Below are positions 36,222-46,600 of a stretch of 64,000 bases of DNA, in pieces. The notes under the pieces were generated by a model. That model had not been told where the DNA came from, made no database searches, and was given only the letters and a program-made list of their open reading frames with translations. This DNA comes from Saprospiraceae bacterium. Lineage in GTDB: Bacteria; Bacteroidota; Bacteroidia; Chitinophagales; Saprospiraceae. The stretch is from contig JANQPA010000044.1 of the NCBI GenBank assembly GCA_028285545.1, forward strand, positions 1 through 64,000, written 5' to 3'. The position numbers were made by a program, and so were the translations under genes. Every line of letters begins with the position of its first letter. Position 1 is the stretch's first letter.

Positions 36222-38855
36222 TTACTCCTCTTTTAAACATTGAACTGGATTAATTCTGGCTGCTTTATAAGTTTGTAAAGCAACCGTCGACCAGGCAATC
36301 AACATGGTTAATAAACCTGCTCCTACAAAAAACCACCACTCTAAGTCAATCCGGTAAGCAAAGCTCTGGATCCAATTTCTGGTAAGTAAATAACTAATAG
36401 GAAGAGCTATTAAAATGGCAATAAGCACCATTGCACTGAAATCTTTGGATAGTAATTGAACGATGCTAAAATTACTGGACCCAAGTATTTTTCGTATTCC
36501 AATTTCTTTCAACCTCCTTTCTGCAGTAAAAGAAGCTAAACCAAATAGTCCTAGGCAGGATATCAAAATGGCAATACCGGCAAAATACCTGGACAAAATT
36601 GCTACTCTGTTTTCAGCAGCATAAAGCGTCTCAAAATCTTCATCCAAAAATCGGTATTCAAATGGCAGGCCAGCGGTAAACTTTGTATACAATTTCTTTA
36701 TGCCAGCAATAGTTTCGGCTTCATTTCCTGCTCGGATTTTCACCAAAATTTCATTTAGTCCGGGATAACATTGAAAGAAACAAGGTCCTACATCTTCATA
36801 TAAAGATTCAAAATGAAAATCCTTTACTACACCTACAATTTGCCTGTCTTTTCCCCAAAGTTTAATGGTTTGACCTACTGGCTCCTCAAGACCCATGGCC
36901 TCAATAGCCGATTCATTAAAAATAATCGTAGACTCCTCAGTGCCAAAATCTTTTGAAAAGGTTCTTCCTTTCTTAATTTCAAAACCAAGCAGCTTTATTA
37001 AGTCATAGTCCACTTCCAGGTTCGCGAATCGAATAACTTCATCTGGTTCTTTTCCGGGCCATGCCAATCCTGTAGTCCCACCGTAATCGCCGACTAAATC
37101 ATGTCCAAAGCTTGAAGCCTCTATCACTCCGGGTATGTTTTTAATTTCTTCTAGAAAGGAATCCATCTCATCATCAAGATTACCTTCCCGTGGAAAAGTA
37201 ATGATGTTGTCCTTGTTAAACCCTAGGTTTTTATTATTGATGTATTCGATTTGTTTATAAACTACTGTAACGGCTACAATAAGAACGATGGATACCACAA
37301 ATTGGAATACCACCAATCCTCTTCGGGCCCATATTTCGCCTATCGAAGCATTAATCTTACCTTTAAATATGCTCACAGGCTTAAATCTTGAAAGATAAAG
37401 AGCTGGATAGCTTCCTGCTAGCAAGCCTGTCAATAAAGAAATCAACAGTATTTTAGAAATCAATGACATTGAAAAATTAAGTCCTAGCTCTTTACCCGTA
37501 ATCACATTAAAATTGGGCAGGAAGAACATCACTAGTCCAATGGCTAAAAGTAAAGATAGAAAAGTCAGCAAGAGAGACTCCAGAAGAAATTGATTGATTA
37601 ATGATTTCCTGCTTGCTCCTATAACCTTTTTTACCCCGATTTCTTTTAACCTCCGGGTGGCTTTGGCAGTTGATAAGTTCATAAAATTAATGCAAGCAAT
37701 AATCAGAATGAACAAAGCAATCATTGAAAATAATCTAACATAACTAATCCGACCACCGGCAATTTGCCCATTTTCATAATTTCCTTTTAAATAACGATCA
37801 GAAAATTTCTGTAAAAAGAAGATACTAGAGTTCTCTGGCGTTTTCCGTTTATTGGCTGCCATCGATTTTTCTATACTGTACTTCTTCAATTTTTCATTAA
37901 AGGACTCCAATTGGACCCCCTCTTTTAATAGGACGAAAGTGCTAGGATCACTATTTCTCCAACTGTGCAATCGTTCATATTCTTCAAACATCTTTTGGTA
38001 AGAAAATAAAACATCAAACTGCTGAGTGGATTGGGCAGGTGGTTTTTTAAAAATACCCGTGATGGTAAACAAGCCGCTGAGTCTGCCCTCATCCCAGTTT
38101 ATTGATTTCCCAATGATGTTTTTAGTGTTTCCAAATAATTTTTTGGCTATTTCATCAGAGATTAAAACCGCATTTTTATCGGTTAACACATCTTCACTAT
38201 TACCAGTTAAGAGTTGGTAAGAAAATACTTCAAAAAAGTTTTTACTTACATACATTTCGCTTGCCTTAAATTGAAGCTCCTCATTCGATATGATCCCTTT
38301 AACCTCTTCATCGCCAAAAGAGGCACTAACTACAGCAGCAGCCTCGACCTCAGGAAAGTCTTCCTCCAGGGCCTTTGCCAAAATACCAGGTGTAGGCTCG
38401 ATGGTTAGAATTTCATCTACCTGTGGCAAATTATGCATGACCTGATAAAGCCTATCATCTTTATCATGAAATTTATCCTTACTTAATTCATCCGTCACCC
38501 AGAGGAATATAAAAAGGACACAGGCCAGTCCTGTGGACAGGCCAATTAAGTTGATTAAAAAAGAGCTCTTATAGCGTTTAATATTTCTAAAAATTAATTT
38601 TAAGTGGTGTGACAACATGTCGAGTGAAATAAATGGGTGAAAATTAAATACAGATTTTATGATGTTGGGGCGTATCAATTTCAAAACGCCAATGGTATAT
38701 TTACGCCTGGCTTTGCCAGCTGAGAATTGCTCCAGGTCATCTTGGAAGATCTCTTCCATATCTCCTTCGATTTCTTCCAGATACTCTTTCTTTATTATCC
38801 ATCGAAGAAGTTGTAATGGCCATTTGGGTGGGTATTTATTGTTCAAATGCTTCAT
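36222..38855 (-). CDS. FtsX/MacB-type ABC transporter permease with PadR-linked N-terminal domain
   Basis: The ATG at 38855 gives 877 residues and overlaps the PadR stop codon in ATGA, which favours it over an in-frame start 30 nt upstream. An N-terminal cytoplasmic segment (KYPPKWPLQLLRWIIKKEYL, then EEIEGDMEEIFQD) is the permease-prefix module found where a PadR gene is adjacent. After it come a transmembrane helix, a large periplasmic MacB-like domain, three FtsX helices (IALFILIIACINFMNLSTA), a second periplasmic domain and a second FtsX set (FAGIAILISCLGLFGLASF). No ATPase gene is nearby, so it must use one encoded elsewhere. Likely roles are lipoprotein or small-molecule export. Confidence 0.9.
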   Translation of the reverse strand: MKHLNNKYPPKWPLQLLRWIIKKEYLEEIEGDMEEIFQDDLEQFSAGKARRKYTIGVLKLIRPNIIKSVFNFHPFISLDMLSHHLKLIFRNIKRYKSSFLINLIGLSTGLACVLFIFLWVTDELSKDKFHDKDDRLYQVMHNLPQVDEILTIEPTPGILAKALEEDFPEVEAAAVVSASFGDEEVKGIISNEELQFKASEMYVSKNFFEVFSYQLLTGNSEDVLTDKNAVLISDEIAKKLFGNTKNIIGKSINWDEGRLSGLFTITGIFKKPPAQSTQQFDVLFSYQKMFEEYERLHSWRNSDPSTFVLLKEGVQLESFNEKLKKYSIEKSMAANKRKTPENSSIFFLQKFSDRYLKGNYENGQIAGGRISYVRLFSMIALFILIIACINFMNLSTAKATRRLKEIGVKKVIGASRKSLINQFLLESLLLTFLSLLLAIGLVMFFLPNFNVITGKELGLNFSMSLISKILLISLLTGLLAGSYPALYLSRFKPVSIFKGKINASIGEIWARRGLVVFQFVVSIVLIVAVTVVYKQIEYINNKNLGFNKDNIITFPREGNLDDEMDSFLEEIKNIPGVIEASSFGHDLVGDYGGTTGLAWPGKEPDEVIRFANLEVDYDLIKLLGFEIKKGRTFSKDFGTEESTIIFNESAIEAMGLEEPVGQTIKLWGKDRQIVGVVKDFHFESLYEDVGPCFFQCYPGLNEILVKIRAGNEAETIAGIKKLYTKFTAGLPFEYRFLDEDFETLYAAENRVAILSRYFAGIAILISCLGLFGLASFTAERRLKEIGIRKILGSSNFSIVQLLSKDFSAMVLIAILIALPISYLLTRNWIQSFAYRIDLEWWFFVGAGLLTMLIAWSTVALQTYKAARINPVQCLKEE

Positions 38856-39178
38856 GGTGTTCCAAATTTTGGCATGGAAGCCCACAGACCTGCTCGTATT
38901 TCTTTAATTTCTGCAAGGACTTTATGTGCATAACTGGTAGCAGCATAAATCCTTTTGCGCTTCCCTCCCCTCTTTGGAGTAGCCTCTCCAAATTCAGAAG
39001 TCAAAAAACCTTTGTCCTCCATTCTCTTTAAGGCGGATTGGATAGATCCAACACTGAGCTGCTGCTTTAACCGCTCTTCCAACTCCTTTTTAATCATCAC
39101 TCCATAAGCTTCCTCTTGAAGGACAATCACAGTTAGGAGCACAAATTCTTCAAATTCTCCGAGTTTTGTCTTTTTCAT
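38852..39178 (-). CDS. PadR-family transcriptional regulator
   Basis: The 108-residue winged-helix protein has the PadR N-terminal domain: LGEFEEFVLLTVIVLQEEAYG, then SVGSIQSALKRMEDKGFLTS and GGKRKRIYAAT. It lacks the long C-terminal dimerisation domain (the short PadR type). It is translationally coupled to the permease gene through an ATGA overlap and most likely represses its own operon. Two 17-nt direct repeats upstream of its start (39186-39239) are candidate operators. Confidence 0.93.
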   Translation of the reverse strand: MKKTKLGEFEEFVLLTVIVLQEEAYGVMIKKELEERLKQQLSVGSIQSALKRMEDKGFLTSEFGEATPKRGGKRKRIYAATSYAHKVLAEIKEIRAGLWASMPKFGTP

Positions 39179-39185
39179 TTTGATA

Positions 39186-39239
39186 TTATTCGTAATTGCA
39201 GTAAATATAAGAGAAATTTATTTTATTCGCAATTGCAGT
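39186..39239. promoter_or_regulatory. paired direct repeats upstream of padR
   Basis: The sequence ttattcgtaattgcagt (39186-39202) recurs as ttattcgcaattgcagt (39223-39239), with one mismatch and 37 bp between starts. The copies lie 8 to 61 bp before the PadR start codon, on its promoter side. A pair of near-identical boxes here is what an autoregulatory operator would look like. No consensus for this PadR type is known to me. Confidence 0.5.
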
Positions 39240-39280
39240 TTTTATAATTTATAGAGTGGCCTAGCAAGAAAAGGTTGGAA

Positions 39281-39348
39281 TTTTTCACACAAAAAGCATA
39301 TATATCAGCGAAATTAGCGTAGCCATTCGCGATTATTTGCGTGAAAAA
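39281..39348. terminator. two-tier hairpin after the radical SAM gene
   Basis: Outer arms tttttcacacaaa (39281-39293) and tttgcgtgaaaaa (39336-39348) pair with one mismatch. An inner stem pairs gcgaa with ttcgc (39308-39312/39326-39330). It sits 28 bp beyond the stop of the minus-strand radical SAM gene, and in that transcript the 3' arm ends in a run of purines. A terminator is likely, although it could be a dispersed repeat. Confidence 0.45.
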
Positions 39349-39375
39349 AATCTAATTATTGCTTGAAATTAGGTT

Positions 39376-40413
39376 CTAAAACAACTTCATCTGTGGATTT
39401 TTAAACTGATGATGAAGTTCCAGATCATAAGGAATTTTTGTTGCATTGGAGAAATACAATTTTTTTGCCAATTGAAATTGTTGCTTAATCATTTCAGCGA
39501 TTCTCCCCTCTCCTACCATGCGAACTCCATATCGGCTGTCATTTAACTGCCCACCATGACAATCTTTTATGCGGTTGAGAATGCGCTCTGCCCGATCTGG
39601 ATAAGTTTTGTGAACCCAATCTTCAAAAATTTCAGCCACATCTCCATTCAATCTGACCATGGTATAGGCAGCAGAATATGCTCCTAGCTCAGAAACTGTT
39701 TCAGCCATTTCCATGATTTCATGATCGGTAAGTCCGGGGATTATAGGAGCCAACATCACATTCACAGGAATTCCTTCTTCTACCAATACCTTAATGGTGT
39801 GCAAGCGTCGTTTAACAGTAGCGGTTCTAGGTTCTAAAAATCTTCGCACTTCTTCATTGAGGGTGGTTAAGGAAATGGATACCTTAGCCAGTTGATGACT
39901 GGCCATTTTTTTCAAAATATCTAAATCTCTGAGTACAAGGTCATTTTTTGTTATCAATCCTACCGGGTGGCGATACTTCCAAAGAACCTCTAGTATTCCT
40001 CTGGTAATGCCCAGTTCTTTTTCAATGGGTTGATAACAATCAGTATTGCCAGATAGCATGATGGGGATGGGCTCCCAATTTTTATGGCGAATTTTCTTTT
40101 CTAGTAGTTTAGCTGAATTTTTTTTCACTAAAATTTTCTGCTCAAAATCAATTCCTGCGCTGTAGCCCCAATAATTATGAGTATTACGAGCGTAACAGTA
40201 TACACATCCATGCTCACATCCCTGATAAGGGTTCAAACTATAAGCCATGCCGATATCAGGGCTATCAACTTTATTTAAAATGGTTTTGGGAAATACCTCT
40301 ATGTATTGGGTGCGTATGACATCTTCTCGCTCCGGAGGCATATCATCATGATGCAAATGAAATTTATTGGCTGGATTAATCTGTGCTCCCCTACCCTTAA
40401 GATATTTGTTCAT
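39376..40413 (-). CDS. PA0069-family radical SAM protein
   Basis: The 345-residue protein has the cluster motif GCEHGCVYCYARN (Cys66, Cys70, Cys73, spacing CxxxCxxC) and the family segments MAYSLNPYQG, LSGNTDCYQPIEKELGITRG, ITKNDLVLRDLD and APIIPGLTDHEI. This is the PA0069 group, related to spore photoproduct lyase-like proteins. The function is unknown, although a link to nucleic-acid repair has been proposed for relatives. It is monocistronic, flanked by a hairpin on its 3' side and a roughly 300-bp intergenic region on its 5' side. Confidence 0.9.
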   Translation of the reverse strand: MNKYLKGRGAQINPANKFHLHHDDMPPEREDVIRTQYIEVFPKTILNKVDSPDIGMAYSLNPYQGCEHGCVYCYARNTHNYWGYSAGIDFEQKILVKKNSAKLLEKKIRHKNWEPIPIMLSGNTDCYQPIEKELGITRGILEVLWKYRHPVGLITKNDLVLRDLDILKKMASHQLAKVSISLTTLNEEVRRFLEPRTATVKRRLHTIKVLVEEGIPVNVMLAPIIPGLTDHEIMEMAETVSELGAYSAAYTMVRLNGDVAEIFEDWVHKTYPDRAERILNRIKDCHGGQLNDSRYGVRMVGEGRIAEMIKQQFQLAKKLYFSNATKIPYDLELHHQFKNPQMKLF

Positions 40414-40710
40414 GTGTGTTTTGGAAATATTACTGTTTTCAAAAATTAAACGACACTGTTGTATGGAAGAATATTATTTGGAAAATTTTACATGAACAAT
40501 AAAAAATTAGATTAAGCAAAGGCTTACCAATCTTTTCAAGCTTAGTAATCTATTATCAAACCAAATTTTATTTATCCACTTACAACGCCCAATTTAACTC
40601 TAAAATACAACAAAATTGTTTAAAAATAAATAATTTAAAACAAAAGGTTTATTTGTAAGCCAATAAGGGTATTTCTAAAATAATTGCATCTAGAGATTAA
40701 ACAATCAATT

Positions 40711-43149
40711 ATGCTGAAGAATTACCTGAAAATAGCTTATAGGAGCATTTTAAAGCACCGTGTGTATTCTCTACTTAATTTATTCGGACTGACCATCGGA
40801 ATTGCTGCCGCCATTTTGATTGGACAATATGTAGCTTTTGAAAAAAGTTATGATCAATTCCATACAAAAGCAGATCGCATATATCGTTTACCCATAAACT
40901 TTTATAGGTTGGGAGCTCTTGAGATAGGAGATGCTATGAACTATGCTCCTACTGGACCGACCATGAAGGAAGAATTACCAGAGGTGGAAGAGTTTGTCAG
41001 AATAACTCCAGAATATAGCCGGGTGGTCCTGGCTTATGAAAATCATTTTTTCGAGGAAAAAAATGTCTATTACGCTGACTCAAGCTTTTTCCAGGTATTT
41101 GACTATCCACTTCTCTTTGGCGACAAAAACAGCTGTTTAACAAAACCAAGATCTCTGGTGCTTCCCATCTCAATAGCTGAAAAATACTTTGGCAAGCAAG
41201 AAAATTGGATAGAGAACCCTATCGGTAAAAATATCCGATTTAATAAAGATGAATTACTCACAGTAACGGGTATTATGGAAGATGTTCCCGAAAATTCCCA
41301 CATAGATTTCGGGGCACTAATGTCTTTTACCACTTTTCTCATTTTTAACAGAGATCCTAATGATAATTGGGGATGGAACGATTTTTACACCTATGTAGAA
41401 TTAAAAGAAGGAGTCCGTCAAAAAGAATTTGAAGAGAAAGTAACTGCATTTGTTGCTCGCCACAAAGAGTTTGATGAAGCAGGCAATTTTGAGGAATTCC
41501 TGGTTCAACCCATAGGAGACATCCATTTAAAATCCGATTTAAGCTATGAGGCCAAGGCTAATGGGGATGCCAAAACCGTCAATTTTTTGGCCATTATAGC
41601 CTTAGCCATTATTCTTATCGCCTGGGTGAATTATGTCAACTTGGCTACGGCAAGAGCAGAGGAGAGAGCACAAGAGGTAGGCCTGAGAAAAGTAATTGGG
41701 GCTACTAAAAAAAATCTCATCTTCCAATTTCTTTCTGAAGCAGGTATATTGAATGTACTGGCTGTTCTTATAGCCATTGGTCTGATCTTTTTTGCAGGAC
41801 CAATACTTAATGCCTTTCTTGGAAAAACCATCCCTTTCTCAATAAATAATCTGCCCTTGGGTATTTGGGGACTTCCAATCTTTATTCTATTAGGAACGCT
41901 GCTATCTGGTATCTACCCAGCCTTTGTACTATCTTCTTTTGCTCCATCACAGAATCTTAAGGGAAGTGAAAACATGCGGCGCAGGGGAGTATGGATAAGA
42001 AAGGGATTGGTTACTTTCCAGTACGCTATTTCGGTAATGCTAATTGCAGGGACCTTTATTATTTTTAAACAGTTGAAATTCCTGCAAAAACAAGATCTTG
42101 GTTTTGCATTGGATCAAACATTGATCATAAATGCCCCAAGTGTAATTAATAACGACTCTATTTTTCAAAACAGATATTTAAGTTTTAAAAATGAACTAGA
42201 ACAATATCCTAGTATCCAAAGCATCACCTCTTCTTCGGCAATACCTGGAAAAAACAGGGTTGATTTGGACAGTCATGGTGGTTTGCATCTCGTTGGGGAT
42301 AGTGAAGAAAATGCAGCCAATTTTATGGTAATGCGGGTAGATGATAATTTCTTAGATGCTTATCAGATGGAGATAATCGCCGGAGAAGCATTTTCAGAAG
42401 TAAAGAAAAGCGACAATAATGCCATCGTTATAAATGAAAAAGCATTAAGTCTTTTGGGACATTCAGATCCGCAAAAAATTATTGGGAAAAAATTGCAGTA
42501 TTGGAATCAACAAAGAACTATTATTGGAGTCACCAAGGATTATCACCATAAATCGCTCCGAAATGCCATAGAACCCATGATTTTGCGAAATCATCCGGGA
42601 GGACACTTGTATTTTTCAGTAAAATATTCCGCTACAAATCAAACAGATGTAGAAAGGCTGATACAAAATGCCAGAGTTAGCTGGAAGGCCGTTTATCCAG
42701 ATAATCCTTTTCACTATTTCTTCTTAGATGATCATTATAACGAGCAGTATCAGGCAGACAACCAATTGGCAAGGATTACTGCAGCATTTTCTTTTTTAAT
42801 AATTTTGATTGCCTGTTTGGGACTATTTGGATTAGCGGCTTATTCCGTAAGCATCAGAGCAAAAGAAATAGGCATTCGGAAAGTCCTGGGAGCCTCTACC
42901 CAGAGCATCGTTTATTTATTCTCACGAAGCTATTTAAATTTATTACTAATTGCCTTTATCATCGGCATACCATTAACTTATTATTTATCCCTACAATGGC
43001 TGAATAATTTCACCTCTGCTATCCAGCTAAATATTTGGCTCTTTTTAATTCCATGCATTGCCGTTATGCTGATCGCAATAATTGCCGTTAGTAGTCAGTC
43101 CCTGAGAGCAGCTTTTGCTGATCCTGTAGAATCATTAAGGAAGGAATAA
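40711..43149 (+). CDS. FtsX/MacB-type ABC transporter permease
   Basis: From the ATG at 40711 the product has 812 residues. A TTG at 40684 would only add nine residues before the family start LKNYLKIAYRSILKHRVYSL. The layout is an N-terminal helix (LLNLFGLTIGIAAAILIG), a MacB-like periplasmic domain, three FtsX helices (LAIIALAIILIAWVNYVNLA), a second periplasmic domain, and a final FtsX set (FLIILIACLGLFGLAAYSV). It differs from the permease at 36222 in lacking the PadR-linked prefix. No ATPase is adjacent. The 297-bp region before it is AT-rich and should contain its promoter. Confidence 0.88.
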   Translation: MLKNYLKIAYRSILKHRVYSLLNLFGLTIGIAAAILIGQYVAFEKSYDQFHTKADRIYRLPINFYRLGALEIGDAMNYAPTGPTMKEELPEVEEFVRITPEYSRVVLAYENHFFEEKNVYYADSSFFQVFDYPLLFGDKNSCLTKPRSLVLPISIAEKYFGKQENWIENPIGKNIRFNKDELLTVTGIMEDVPENSHIDFGALMSFTTFLIFNRDPNDNWGWNDFYTYVELKEGVRQKEFEEKVTAFVARHKEFDEAGNFEEFLVQPIGDIHLKSDLSYEAKANGDAKTVNFLAIIALAIILIAWVNYVNLATARAEERAQEVGLRKVIGATKKNLIFQFLSEAGILNVLAVLIAIGLIFFAGPILNAFLGKTIPFSINNLPLGIWGLPIFILLGTLLSGIYPAFVLSSFAPSQNLKGSENMRRRGVWIRKGLVTFQYAISVMLIAGTFIIFKQLKFLQKQDLGFALDQTLIINAPSVINNDSIFQNRYLSFKNELEQYPSIQSITSSSAIPGKNRVDLDSHGGLHLVGDSEENAANFMVMRVDDNFLDAYQMEIIAGEAFSEVKKSDNNAIVINEKALSLLGHSDPQKIIGKKLQYWNQQRTIIGVTKDYHHKSLRNAIEPMILRNHPGGHLYFSVKYSATNQTDVERLIQNARVSWKAVYPDNPFHYFFLDDHYNEQYQADNQLARITAAFSFLIILIACLGLFGLAAYSVSIRAKEIGIRKVLGASTQSIVYLFSRSYLNLLLIAFIIGIPLTYYLSLQWLNNFTSAIQLNIWLFLIPCIAVMLIAIIAVSSQSLRAAFADPVESLRKE

Positions 43150-43191
43150 TTCATTAATAATTAATTATTTTCCTGCTTTATATGGAAAAAT

Positions 43192-43303
43192 GTAAAAGGT
43201 AGAAAGTAGAAAGTAGAAAGATTTCACTTGTTGTCAAAAATAAAAGTCATTGATGAGATGTAATAGGTAATTGTCCTTCTACTTTCTACTTTTTTCCTTT
43301 TAC
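43192..43303. repeat. inverted repeat with GTAAAAGGTAGAAAGTA arms
   Basis: The left arm (43192-43220) carries gtaaaaggtagaaagta followed by two more gaaagta-like units. The right arm (43276-43303) is complementary to it at about 26 of 28 positions. The left arm shares an exact 17-mer with the terminator hairpin at 10383. It lies after the permease stop and probably terminates that transcript. The recurrence suggests a dispersed repeat family used as terminators. Confidence 0.6.
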
Positions 43304-43327
43304 CACCAGATAAAATGCAACTTCACT

Positions 43328-43447
43328 TCAATTATTTTCTCCTTCTATTAAAGGTATTTCCAAAGGACTATTTATTTCCATTTCTCTTCCAATAGGCCTA
43401 ATACCAAGCTGAACTTCCAGATCATCAAAATTTGGATTGACTCTCAT
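43328..43447 (-). CDS. possible 39-codon gene or C-terminal gene relic
   Basis: A minus-strand frame from an ATG at 43447 to a TGA at 43328 encodes a peptide with a protein-like composition (MRVNPNFDDLEVQLGIRP, then EMEINSPLEIPLIEG). An in-frame stop lies two codons before the ATG. It looks more like the end of a real protein than random AT-rich sequence. No family was recognised, and it may be a decayed remnant. The rest of the 488-bp gap (43150-43637) holds the inverted repeat and presumably the SusC promoter. Confidence 0.3.
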   Translation of the reverse strand: MRVNPNFDDLEVQLGIRPIGREMEINSPLEIPLIEGENN

Positions 43448-43637
43448 CAATTACGCTTTTTCATCTTATTATTATCCTTGAAGTGTACGGGTATTTACGC
43501 CCGTTGTCGATATAATATACCAAGAGATATATTTTCAATAGAATTATATTCTAGGGTATTTCCGATTTGCGTAATTTAAAGATTAAGCTCACTCTATACT
43601 TTAATAAACTGAATTAACATCGTTTAACACCAAAATT

Positions 43638-46600
43638 ATGAAAGTAAAAAACCCACATCAATCCTTTCTTTTTCCTAATCTATCAATGCCGCTGTTTTTT
43701 ATGTTATGTATGTTCAGCAGTCTTGCATTCGGCAGCAGTGTTGATCTATTAGAATACAGCACCGAGAAATCACCTGTAAAAGAAGAGGTGAAAATTACTG
43801 GAAGTGTCACTAACGAAAGTGGCGAACCGCTTATTGGAGTTACCATTAACATCAAAGGCACGGTAAGAGGAACCGTTACAGATTTAGATGGCAATTACGA
43901 AATTGACGTAGACCCAGGAAATATCCTGATATTCTCCTATACCGGAATGGAACCCGTTGAAGTCACAGTGGGAAATCAAACGGTGATCGATATGGTCATG
44001 CAACCTGATGCCCAACTTCTGGACGAAGTAGTAGTCACCGCTTTAGGAATTGAAAGAGCAGAAGAGGCCCTTTCTTATGCGGTCTCCAAAGTTTCCGGAG
44101 ATCAGATCGCCAATAAAACGGAGCCAGACGTAGTTCGGGCTTTGAATGGCCGGGTAGCGGGAGTAAACATTTCTCAATCTGGTGGTGCAGCTGGTTCTTC
44201 CACCAATATTGTCATCCGAGGTAACAACTCAGCAACAGGTGATAATCAACCACTTTTTGTGGTGGATGGTATTCCTTTCGATAACTCCATAAACAATACC
44301 TCCAATCCGGCTCAGGCGGCTTCAACCTATTCCAACAGAGCTTTAGACCTTGACCCTAACGATATTGTCTCTATGACTGTACTAAAAGGTGGAGCTGCTG
44401 CTGCCCTGTATGGTTCCAGAGCATCAAATGGGGTTATCATTATCACCACCCGATCAGGATCCCAATCTCGAAAAGGCTTGGAGGTAGAACTGTCTAATAC
44501 TCTAGGCTTTGAAGAAGTGGCCAGGTTGCCAGATTATCAAAATGAATATGGTCAAGGAAATTTTAATAATGGACAATATATCTTTAGCCCGGTAGCAACA
44601 GAATCCTGGGGGCCCAGGATCGGCAGTGGGGTATTAAATGGAGGGCTGTTTGAAGAAGGAGGACAAGTGAAATATGTTAACCACATTGGGAATACAGTTC
44701 CTTATCAGGCCTACCCAGATAATGTAGCAGAATTTTATGAGAGGGGCTTTCAGCGTGAAACGGCCCTAAGAATTCGAGGAGGGAATGGCGTAAGTGGTTT
44801 TGCCATTACAGCTAGTAATGTAGACAATGAGGGTTTTCTTCCTAACACCGGTCTGAAAAGGACCTCCGCCAAAATTGCAGGTAATACCACCCTGGAAAAT
44901 GGCTTAACCATTAACGGTTCAGTTACTTATGTTGATACACACCAGGATGGAATCCTTTCCGGTGGACACAGTACCCTTTCCAGTATTAACCGGCAAACTT
45001 TATTTATTCCACGAAGTTATGACCTTACAGGTTTTGAATACATTAACCCTGCAACAGGAGAACAATATATTTATACTTTCTGGGATAATCCTAGATGGCT
45101 AGTGGAAGAAGGACCTTATGATAGCAATGTGGATAGAATTTTTGGCTACCTGGGGGCCCAATACGATATAAATGACTGGCTTAATGTTTCTTACAAAATT
45201 GGAACAAATACTTATACTGATAGAAGAACACAGGTAATTCCCAGAGGTAGTTTCTTTGGTCCCGGTCAGATCATTGATCATACGATAACTTTTTCGGAAT
45301 TTTCTTCTAACCTATTTTTGACAGGAACCAAGGATATAGGGAACAACCTTAACCTGAGGTTTATTGTAGGACATAATTTCAACCAGCGTACATTTGATGA
45401 AAATAACTTTAGGGGGGAAGGAATCATTAAAAGAGGAATTTCAAGAATTTCTAACACCCAAACCATCGTCAACGATGTCTCTTTTGAATCAGACAGAAAG
45501 TTAGTAGGTGTATTTGCTGATGTCACCTTATCTTATAATGATTTTCTTTTCTTCAATGCTACAGGAAGAAATGACTGGTCCTCAACCCTACCCAAAAACA
45601 ATAGAAGCTTTTTCTATCCTTCAGTTTCAACAGCATTTGTTTTTACTGAAGCTTTTGGTATGGATTCTAAATTACTTTCCTATGGTAAATTAAGAGTTGC
45701 TTTTGCTCAAATTGGAAATGATGCCAATCCATATCTCTTGTCTACGGTAAATACCATCAATGGAAATGCAGGTTCTTTGGAATTGCCATTTAATGGGGTT
45801 TCGGGTACTACTATTGGAAACAATTTTGGAAATCAAAGTCTGAAACCAGAGTTTACCAATGAGTTTGAGATCGGGGCAGATTTAAGACTATTCAATTATA
45901 GAGTAGGCCTTGATATTGCTTATTATAATAAAACTACAAAAGATCAGATATTCAGTGTGGCGATTCCTGCTGTTTCAGGTTATCTCACCAAGACCCTGAA
46001 TGCTGGAGAAATTTCAAATAAAGGAATTGAAATTGGCTTAGACATCAATTTATTGGAAAGTAATAATGGGCTAAACTGGAACGTCTTTACAGCCTTTGCC
46101 AGAAATGTAAGTGAAGTGGTAGCCTTGGCTGATGGATTGGATCAAATCAACCCAGGTTTTCGTCAAGGAGCATATGGTAATGTTTTGAAGGTAGGTGAAC
46201 CTTATGGAGTAATTGAAGGAGAAATCCAAAATAGAACAGATGATGGTCAATTATTGATAAATCCAGTTACCGGGCTACCTTCCAAAGCTCCAGGCTTACA
46301 TGTAGTAGGTGATCCCAACCCTGAATTTATCGTTGGTGTAACCAATACATTGAATTTTAAGGGCTTTAGTCTATCAGCTTTATTTGATTGGAAACAAGGC
46401 GGGGATATCCTATGTCTTTCCTGTGGTTATTTACGAGGATTTGGGATCACAACAGAAACTGCTGAAGACAGAAGCAGATCCTATATTCTTCCTGGTGTGT
46501 TAGCCGATCCTGCCGATCCAACTAGTCCTTTGCTTGACGCAACGGGTAGTCCTATACCCAATGATGTTCAAATATCACCACAATCTTATTGGAGTGCGGC

